A program made the position numbers and the translations under genes. A model generated the notes under the pieces. The model saw only the letters and a program-made list of their open reading frames with translations. It made no database searches and was not told where the DNA came from. From Deltaproteobacteria bacterium (GTDB taxonomy: Bacteria > Bdellovibrionota > O2-12-FULL-43-9 > JACQJE01), in assembly GCA_016205125.1 (NCBI GenBank), contig JACQJE010000064.1:1-11762 (forward strand): a stretch of 11,762 nucleotides of DNA, in the 5' to 3' direction. Positions 6,976 through 11,762 of the stretch are shown here, in pieces; the stretch's first letter is position 1, and each line of letters opens with the position of its first letter.

Positions 6976-8045
6976 TTAAGCGAAGGAAGAGTCGTCAGAT
7001 CGCCGTGGGCCATGTCTTAATTGGAGGGGATGCACCGATCTCCATCCAATCGATGACGACCGCTTTTACGCACGATGTGGATGCTACTCTCACTCAAATT
7101 CAAGCATTAGCTCAGACAGGCTGTGACTTGGTGAGAGTTGCTGTTCCCGAAAAGGAAGATGCGGAAGCTCTTCCGGAAATCGCCCAAAGAGCTCCCATTC
7201 CTGTGATTGCAGATGTTCATTTTGATTATCGGTTTGCTCTTTTGGCGCTCGATTCGGGAGCGGCATGTGTCAGAATTAACCCGGGAAACATAGGCTCATC
7301 TGAAAAAATTGCTGAAATTGTCCGCTACGCCAAGATTAAAAAAATTCCTCTTCGCATCGGTGTAAATGCGGGATCCTTGGAAAAAAAATTCATCAAAAGA
7401 GACGGGAGGCCGACCGCGACAGGACTTGTGGAAAGTGCGGTTGCTCATGTCGAATTTTTGGAAAGCCTCGGTTTTTTTGATTTTAAAATTTCTGTCAAAT
7501 CATCAGATGTTTTAATGGCTGTTGAAGCTTATCGGGAGCTCTCTCAGCGAGTCGATTATCCTTTGCACTTAGGCATTACGGAGGCGGGGACGATTTCTCA
7601 GGGGACAGTGAAATCTGCCGTGGGGATTGGGATACTCCTCTTTGAGGGAATCGGAGATACGATTCGCGTTTCCCTGACAGCAGATCCGGTAAAGGAGGTT
7701 GGGGTTGGCTGGGACATTCTGAAGACTCTGGGTCTCAGGGAGCGCGGAGTGGTTTTGGTTTCGTGCCCGAGCTGTGGGCGATGCGCGCATGATTTTATTG
7801 ATATTGTCAACGAAATTGAACAAGATTTGCAGAAATTTACGGATCCTCTAAAAGTCGCCGTCATGGGGTGTGAAGTGAACGGGCCAGGCGAAGCGAGAGA
7901 TGCCGATATTGGCATTGCGTTTGGCGACCGGGAGGGTCTCCTTTTTCGCAAGGGAGAAAAAATTAAGAAGGTGTCTCGCCAGGAGGCGAAGTCGGCTCTT
8001 CTTGCCGAAATTAAACGAATTCAGCAGGCAAATCAGGGTGACTGA
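6972..8045 (+). CDS. ispG: 4-hydroxy-3-methylbut-2-en-1-yl diphosphate synthase IspG (GcpE)
   Basis: IspG is the [4Fe-4S] enzyme that reductively opens MEcPP to HMBPP in the MEP isoprenoid pathway in the cytosol. The protein is 357 aa, the compact two-domain bacterial form. The N-terminal TIM barrel carries QSMTT (26-30) and ADVHFDYRFAL (80-90), with RINPGNIG (101-108). Cluster ligands are Cys265 and Cys268 in SCPSCGR and Cys300 in MGCEVNGPGEA, with Glu307 as the fourth ligand seen in characterised enzymes. No barrel duplication as in plant or some bacterial long forms is present. The ATG overlaps the ntrX stop by 4 nt and has no strong ribosome-binding site, so coupling is likely. The stop overlaps the proS ATG by one base. 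ispG-proS adjacency is common in several Gram-negative groups; having ntrYX directly upstream is less familiar to me. Confidence 0.97.
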   Translation: MIKRRKSRQIAVGHVLIGGDAPISIQSMTTAFTHDVDATLTQIQALAQTGCDLVRVAVPEKEDAEALPEIAQRAPIPVIADVHFDYRFALLALDSGAACVRINPGNIGSSEKIAEIVRYAKIKKIPLRIGVNAGSLEKKFIKRDGRPTATGLVESAVAHVEFLESLGFFDFKISVKSSDVLMAVEAYRELSQRVDYPLHLGITEAGTISQGTVKSAVGIGILLFEGIGDTIRVSLTADPVKEVGVGWDILKTLGLRERGVVLVSCPSCGRCAHDFIDIVNEIEQDLQKFTDPLKVAVMGCEVNGPGEARDADIGIAFGDREGLLFRKGEKIKKVSRQEAKSALLAEIKRIQQANQGD

Positions 8046-9784
8046 TGAGATTTTCCAGATTTTTTATTCCGACTCTTCGTGAAACACCTGGTGAAGCAGA
8101 GACTGTCAGTCATCAGTTGATGCTGCGTGCCGCTATGATCCGCCCTGTTGCTTCTGGTGTGTTTACACTCCTCCCTTTAGGCCTGAGGGCTCTCCGGAAG
8201 ATCGAAGTCATTGTGCGGCAGGAGATGGATCGTGCCGGCTGTTCTGAATTGCTGATGCCTGCGCTTCAGCCGAAGGAATTGTGGGAAGAGAGTGGTCGTT
8301 GGGCAGAAATGGGGAAAGAGCTGATCCGTTTTACAGATCGGAAAGAGAGGGAATTTTGCCTGGGACCGACACATGAAGAGATTGTGACCGATCTGGCCCG
8401 CCATGAGATTCGATCTTACCGTCAACTCCCCCTCATTCTTTACCAGATCCAGGTGAAATTCAGGGATGAAATCCGCCCCCGTTTTGGGCTGATGCGCGGC
8501 CGCGAATTTATTATGAAAGATGCCTATAGTTTCGATATCTCTAAAGAGAAAGCTCTGGAGAGTTATGAGCTGATGCGGCAGGTTTATTGCCGCATTTTTG
8601 AGCGATGCGGCCTGAATTTCAGAATGGTAGAAGCGAGAACGGGTGCCATAGGGGGAAAGCTTTCCCACGAATTTCAAGTATTGGCCGCTTCGGGTGAGGA
8701 TACGCTATTGACATGTGATCGCTGTCACTACTCAGCAAACATTGAATTAGCGGAAGTGAGACGGCCGGATGCTGAAGAACCGAAACAACAAAAACGGATA
8801 CCCGAGATCGAGTTAGTAGAGACTCCAGGGCTCTCTTCTGTGGAGGAGGTCTCTGCTTTTTTCCGCATCGCGACAAATCAGCTGATTAAGACCTTGATTG
8901 TCACAGATGGGCGCGAGTACTCAGTAGTGCTGATTCGCGGGGATCGGCAGCTCAACGAGTTTAAACTTCAGCAGTACTTGGGATGGAAGCGGATTGAAAT
9001 GGCCTCCCCTGAGAAGATCAAGGAAACGACGGGTGGGGATGTCGGTTTTAGCGGACCGGTTCATTTATCTCTTCGAATGGCAGCAGACTGGGATATTTTA
9101 GAGATGGGTCCTGCCATTGTGGGAGCGAACCAGCGCGGTAAGCATTTTAAGAATGCGCTTCAGGGGAGAGATTTTCACATTTCTGAATTTTCAGATTTGC
9201 GCATGGCTCAGAACGGAGATCGCTGTGCGCGTTGTAAAGATGCCAAGGGGGTCCTGAAAGAATACCGCGGGATCGAAGTCGGTCACATTTTTTACCTTGA
9301 CATCAAGTATAGCAAGGCATTTCAGGCGGCCTTTCTGAGCGCTGATGGAAAGGAGCAGAGTTTGGAGATGGGCTGTTACGGGATTGGGATCGGTCGTACG
9401 ATGGCTGCCGCCATTGAACAGAATCATGATGAGAGAGGGATCGTCTGGCCTCTCCCAATCGCCCCATTTCAGGTCATCATTACAGAACTGGGAGCTAGAG
9501 AGAATAAGCGGGTCGCAGAGGTTTCGACGGGGCTTTACGAAGCGATGCAAAGCGCCAGAATAGAAGTGCTGTACGATGATCGGGATGAGCGCGCAGGTGT
9601 CAAATTCAGCGATGCGGATCTGATTGGCGTACCGATTAGAGTGACGGTCTCGGTTCGGGGAATCTCTCAAAATCAGGTGGAATTAAAGTGGCGCAATCGT
9701 CAGGATGTTGAGATGATGCCAGTTGAGCAGGTTGTCCCTTATCTGAAGGAGCTGCTGGCCAAGAGGGGCTTGATTTTGTTATGA
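8045..9784 (+). CDS. proS: Prolyl-tRNA synthetase, bacterial type with editing insertion
   Basis: This class II synthetase attaches proline to tRNA-Pro. It is 579 aa, the normal bacterial length. Class II motif 2 is FRDEIRPRFGLMRGREFIMKD (139-159) and motif 3 is GCYGIGIGRTMAAAIEQ (443-459). The INS editing domain, which hydrolyses Ala-tRNA-Pro, lies between them at about 225-395, with GGDVGFSGPV (330-339) and IVGANQRGKH (358-367). Cys pairs CDRC (224-227) and CARC (394-397) flank the insertion and could hold a metal. The anticodon-binding domain follows from about 470, including DDRDERAGVKFSDADLIGVP. The ATG overlaps the ispG stop by one base, with AGGG 6 nt upstream. The last Leu codon and the stop lie at the edge of the 102-nt palindrome that separates it from pyrF. 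Confidence 0.98.
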   Translation: MRFSRFFIPTLRETPGEAETVSHQLMLRAAMIRPVASGVFTLLPLGLRALRKIEVIVRQEMDRAGCSELLMPALQPKELWEESGRWAEMGKELIRFTDRKEREFCLGPTHEEIVTDLARHEIRSYRQLPLILYQIQVKFRDEIRPRFGLMRGREFIMKDAYSFDISKEKALESYELMRQVYCRIFERCGLNFRMVEARTGAIGGKLSHEFQVLAASGEDTLLTCDRCHYSANIELAEVRRPDAEEPKQQKRIPEIELVETPGLSSVEEVSAFFRIATNQLIKTLIVTDGREYSVVLIRGDRQLNEFKLQQYLGWKRIEMASPEKIKETTGGDVGFSGPVHLSLRMAADWDILEMGPAIVGANQRGKHFKNALQGRDFHISEFSDLRMAQNGDRCARCKDAKGVLKEYRGIEVGHIFYLDIKYSKAFQAAFLSADGKEQSLEMGCYGIGIGRTMAAAIEQNHDERGIVWPLPIAPFQVIITELGARENKRVAEVSTGLYEAMQSARIEVLYDDRDERAGVKFSDADLIGVPIRVTVSVRGISQNQVELKWRNRQDVEMMPVEQVVPYLKELLAKRGLILL

Positions 9785-9882
9785 AAATTTCGCCAAAGGG
9801 TGTCCAGCATGTTCCTTTGAGGGACGCTCAGACGCGGATGGCAATGCGGAACATGCTGGACACCCTTTGGCGAAATTTTCAT
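9781..9882. repeat. Long palindrome with perfect 35-bp arms at the proS 3' end
   Basis: Positions 9781-9815 and 9848-9882 are exact inverted copies, 35 of 35 bases, with a 32-nt centre (9816-9847). The arms begin ATGAAAATTTCGCC and contain GGGTGTCC/GGACACCC. The left arm starts on the last base of the final proS sense codon and includes the TGA. No T-tract follows, so a simple intrinsic terminator is unlikely. Perfect arms of this length suggest recent origin or maintenance by template switching or gene conversion. It may be a non-autonomous mobile or REP-like element, or an mRNA processing and stability structure. The structure is certain and the nature is unknown. Confidence 0.95.
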
Positions 9883-9900
9883 GTAAATAGCGGGCGCTGA
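9781..9900 (+). CDS. Possible 39-aa small ORF reading through the palindrome
   Basis: ATG 9781 overlaps the proS TGA as ATGA. The frame stays open for 39 codons through both arms and the centre of the palindrome, to TGA 9898-9900, 19 nt before the pyrF ATG. The peptide begins MKISPKGVQH and ends NFHVNSGR; it is basic, with no membrane segment or family I recognise. A purine run AGGGG (9764-9768) lies 12 nt upstream, which is far, so any translation would depend on coupling to proS termination. An open frame of this length arises by chance fairly often, so this is a candidate only. Confidence 0.18.
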   Translation: MKISPKGVQHVPLRDAQTRMAMRNMLDTLWRNFHVNSGR

Positions 9901-9919
9901 AGATGCATCGGAGTCTTCT

Positions 9920-10633
9920 ATGAAGAAGCCGCAGCTTATTGTGGCTCTAGATTTTGATTCAGGTATGAAAGCGAGAGAACTCTGTCAAAAACTGAGAGGG
10001 GTTGTTTCGTATTATAAAGTTGGACCGGCGTTGTATCTTCAAGAGGGCCCTGATATCATTAAGTTCCTGCGCGGTTTGGGTGTGAAAATATTCCTCGATT
10101 TGAAGCTATTTGATATCCCTTCGACTGTTTTAAGAACGGCATTTGAAATCGGAAGGCTCGAGGTGGACATGTTCACGGTGCATGCTATGGGGGGAGGAGA
10201 GATGATCCGGGCTGCAGTAGAGGGAGCCCTGGAAGGAAGCCGCCATGCGAAGACCACCCCGCCGGCGATTTTAGGGGTTACCCTTTTGACGAGTTGGAAT
10301 GAAAAGGTCCTGGAGGAGGTCGGAATTTCTCTTCCAGTCGAAGAACGGGTTCTTCAACTCGCACAACTCACCTTGAATGCGGGCGCAGAAGGTGTCATTG
10401 CCGCGGGTGAAAATGTTGCAGTCCTGAGGAAAGAATTGGGTGATCAGTGCCTCATCGTTGTGCCCGGTGTCAGGTTAAGGGGATCTCAAAAAGACGATCA
10501 ACAGCGCATTGTGACGCCAAAGGATCTTGTTCGATCTGGAGCCGATTATTTTGTCATGGGTCGACCTATTATTGCTGCAGCCGAGCCATTAAAGGCTGCC
10601 CGGGAGGTTATTGAAAATCTCGCGTCTGATTGA
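9920..10633 (+). CDS. pyrF: Orotidine 5'-phosphate decarboxylase
   Basis: This enzyme converts OMP to UMP, the last step of de novo pyrimidine synthesis. It is a 237-aa TIM-barrel protein of normal length. Visible active-site features are Asp11 in VALDF, Lys33 in YYKVG, and the diagnostic FLDLKLFDIPSTV (58-70) carrying Asp60, Lys62 and Asp65. Further features are VHAMGGG (87-93), and the phosphate-binding region VPGVRLRGSQKDDQ (181-194) with MGRPI (213-217). The ATG has CGGAG 6 nt upstream (9909-9913). It follows the palindrome at the end of proS and overlaps rlmB by 23 nt at its 3' end, so pyrF-rlmB form a coupled pair. Whether they share the upstream ntrY-proS transcript depends on read-through of the hairpin. 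Confidence 0.97.
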   Translation: MKKPQLIVALDFDSGMKARELCQKLRGVVSYYKVGPALYLQEGPDIIKFLRGLGVKIFLDLKLFDIPSTVLRTAFEIGRLEVDMFTVHAMGGGEMIRAAVEGALEGSRHAKTTPPAILGVTLLTSWNEKVLEEVGISLPVEERVLQLAQLTLNAGAEGVIAAGENVAVLRKELGDQCLIVVPGVRLRGSQKDDQQRIVTPKDLVRSGADYFVMGRPIIAAAEPLKAAREVIENLASD

Positions 10634-11390
10634 TGTCTATACTCATCCTCATGCGATTGAAGCGGCTCTCAAGAGCCGTCCTCGGGACGTTGTTCAGCTC
10701 TGTGTCGTTGAGGGGGAACCTGCGCGGACTTATGCCGGGATTCTCTCCCTTGCGGAAGAGGGCAGGGTTGAGATCGTGAATTTTCGCAGCCATCAGCATC
10801 TTTTGGACCATCTCCGTCGGCCTGACACAGAAGGTCTTAGAAATATCGCGGCTTTTGTTTATCGATATGAACTCCGCTCTTTTGAAGAGAGTTTGAAGAA
10901 ACTAGCCGATTCGCCGATTAAAGAGCCTCAATTGCTTCTCATGCTCGATTCCTTGTCAGATCCGCAGAATGTCGGTGCAATTCTGCGCACAGCCCATGGA
11001 TTGGGAGCTGATGTCGTCCTTTTTCCACAACGGCGCACTGCACCGATTACAGCTACTGTTGCCAATGTTGCGGTTGGCGCAATTGAGAAAATGCAGCTGA
11101 TTGAAGTGGTTAATTTGAATCGGGCTGTGGAAAAGCTCAAGGAAGAAGGTTATTGGACTGTCGGCTTGGTTGTGGAAGGGGGAGGGACTTTTGATCAAAT
11201 TCCGGAGGTAGAGAAGGTGGTTCTTGTGATTGGAAGTGAGGGGAAGGGGGTACGGCCATCGATTGCGAAACCTTGTGATTTCCGTGTGACGATCCCTATG
11301 AGAAGAGCAGATTTTTGCCTCAATGCATCGGTTGCGGCTGGGATTGCTTTATACGAAATGAGCCGAAAAATCCATTTATTGACAAGGTGA
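10611..11390 (+). CDS. rlmB: RlmB/TrmH-family 2'-O-methyltransferase (probable 23S rRNA Gm2251)
   Basis: This is a SPOUT-class RNA ribose methyltransferase using S-adenosylmethionine. At 259 aa it has an N-terminal substrate-binding domain (about 7-95, starting VYTHPHAIEAAL, matching the YGIHAVxEAL start of RlmB proteins) and a C-terminal knotted domain. The three SpoU motifs are SDPQNVGAILRTA (116-128), VIGSEGKG (206-213) and LNASVAAGIALYE (237-249). RlmB is the best guess from the N-terminal domain, but other TrmH-like specificities cannot be excluded. The start is TTG 10611 inside pyrF, with GGGAGG (10602-10607) only 3 nt upstream. An in-frame stop at 10590-10592 and the lack of an in-frame ATG or GTG nearby leave few alternatives. 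Translation is probably coupled to pyrF. Confidence 0.9.
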   Translation: MKISRLIDVYTHPHAIEAALKSRPRDVVQLCVVEGEPARTYAGILSLAEEGRVEIVNFRSHQHLLDHLRRPDTEGLRNIAAFVYRYELRSFEESLKKLADSPIKEPQLLLMLDSLSDPQNVGAILRTAHGLGADVVLFPQRRTAPITATVANVAVGAIEKMQLIEVVNLNRAVEKLKEEGYWTVGLVVEGGGTFDQIPEVEKVVLVIGSEGKGVRPSIAKPCDFRVTIPMRRADFCLNASVAAGIALYEMSRKIHLLTR

Positions 11391-11521
11391 AATTCCTTAT
11401 GTTAGAGACGCAACAGTTCAGCGATGATAAATAACGGAATTGTCCTTCCAATCATTTTGTTAATGAATTTCACAGATTAAAGGAGCTTTACCCAGCCTAT
11501 GTTATGAGAATGAGGAGGTAA
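11391..11521. other. Intergenic stretch between rlmB and the tRNA-side hairpin
   Basis: No ORF of useful size is present. AATTCCTTAT (11391-11400) and ATAACGGAATT (11431-11441) can form a bulged stem, without a T-tract. A consensus -35-like TTGACA (11379-11384, inside the rlmB end) has only a poor -10 partner, TAGAGA (11403-11408). TATGTT boxes at 11398-11403 and 11498-11503 lack a properly spaced -35. I cannot name the tRNA promoter from this. Confidence 0.5.
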
Positions 11522-11570
11522 AGAACCTGTCCGACAAATAGGTTAGAAACCTATTTGTCGGACAGGTTCT
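11522..11570. repeat. Perfect 23-bp hairpin upstream of the tRNA genes
   Basis: Positions 11522-11544 and 11548-11570 are exact inverted copies around a 3-nt AGA loop. The arms carry CCTGTCC and GGACAGG, the same outer word as the right arm of the palindrome at the window start, and an inner CAAATAGG/CCTATTTG. T-runs occur only from 11584, 13 nt past the stem, too far for a standard terminator. It lies between rlmB and tRNA-Thr, so it may insulate the two units or be a mobile palindrome. Confidence 0.9.
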
Positions 11571-11598
11571 AAAGAGAGGGAAGTTTTTTCGTTTTTTT

Positions 11599-11671
11599 GC
11601 TGGCGTAGCTCACTTGGCAGAGCAGCTGATTTGTAATCAGCAGGTAAGGGGTTCGATTCCCCTCGCCAGCT
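11599..11671 (+). tRNA. tRNA-Thr (anticodon TGT)
   Basis: A full cloverleaf can be drawn. The acceptor GCTGGCG pairs with CGCCAGC (11664-11670). The D stem is GCTC/GAGC around ACTTGGCA. The anticodon stem GCTGA/TCAGC carries TGT at 11632-11634 in the loop TTTGTAA. The variable loop is AGGTA, and the T stem AGGGG/CCCCT encloses TTCGATT. The discriminator is T, and CCA is not encoded. Anticodon TGT reads ACA and, with modification, other ACN threonine codons. It is immediately preceded by a T-rich run (11584-11598) and followed 31 nt later by tRNA-Tyr. Confidence 0.97.
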
Positions 11672-11702
11672 CTCTGGAGTTGGCGTTAGGGAAGTGTTTT
11701 TC

Positions 11703-11762
<60 letters not shown>

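Noticed and set aside
7381..7388. A8 run in ispG (and A7 nearby) as a programmed frameshift or phase-variable site
   Set aside because: The reading frame is intact, the run encodes ordinary Glu-Lys-Lys, and there is no alternative product or downstream stimulatory structure visible.
8177..8677. 166-codon minus-strand open frame inside proS
   Set aside because: It lies opposite the ProRS catalytic core, whose motifs fully explain the sequence; no supporting ribosome site or family.
11504..11521. Five-codon ORF (Met-Arg-Met-Arg-Arg) ending right before the 11522 hairpin, like an attenuator leader
   Set aside because: No ribosome site at proper distance, and the downstream genes are tRNAs, for which translational attenuation makes little sense. 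The AGGAGG it contains has no start codon after it.
11584..11598. T-rich run before tRNA-Thr as the tail of an intrinsic terminator
   Set aside because: It starts 13 nt past the hairpin stem and is interrupted by CG, so it does not fit the required T-tract immediately after a stem.

Overview
The window looks like an ordinary housekeeping stretch of a Gram-negative bacterial chromosome with moderate GC content. It carries the MEP isoprenoid pathway (ispG), a ProRS with an inserted editing domain, and an NtrY/NtrX two-component system whose regulator keeps the sigma-54 contact motif GAFTGA. This mix suggests a deltaproteobacterium-like or Nitrospirota-like lineage, but I cannot fix the phylum from sequence alone.

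Two gene blocks diverge from a roughly 100-bp intergenic region (about 3163-3263). On the minus strand, yebC, ruvC, ruvA and ruvB run toward the left edge. This is the classical arrangement of the RuvC resolvase and the RuvAB branch-migration motor, with YebC, a translation-associated factor, in front. On the plus strand, ntrY, ntrX, ispG and proS overlap one another by 8, 4 and 1 nt and are almost certainly co-transcribed. After a large hairpin come pyrF and rlmB, which overlap by 23 nt. A 208-nt gap then leads to tRNA-Thr(TGT) and a tRNA-Tyr(GTA) that is cut by the window edge. Together the genes cover recombination repair, envelope or nitrogen signalling, isoprenoid precursor synthesis, proline charging, UMP synthesis and 23S rRNA methylation.

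No unknown multi-gene system is visible. What the genes do not explain is a set of long inverted repeats, one in almost every sizeable gap. They are an edge-truncated palindrome at 1-33 after ruvB, a 121-nt imperfect hairpin at 2264-2384 between yebC and ruvC, a 102-nt element with perfect 35-bp arms at 9781-9882 that begins on the last base of the final proS sense codon, and a 23-bp perfect hairpin at 11522-11570 before the tRNAs. Three of the four share a TGTCC/GGACA word in their arms, and two share the longer CCTGTCC/GGACAGG. They look like a dispersed family of palindromes rather than simple terminators. The 9781-9882 element is also read through by a 39-codon ORF that starts in an ATGA overlap with the proS stop.
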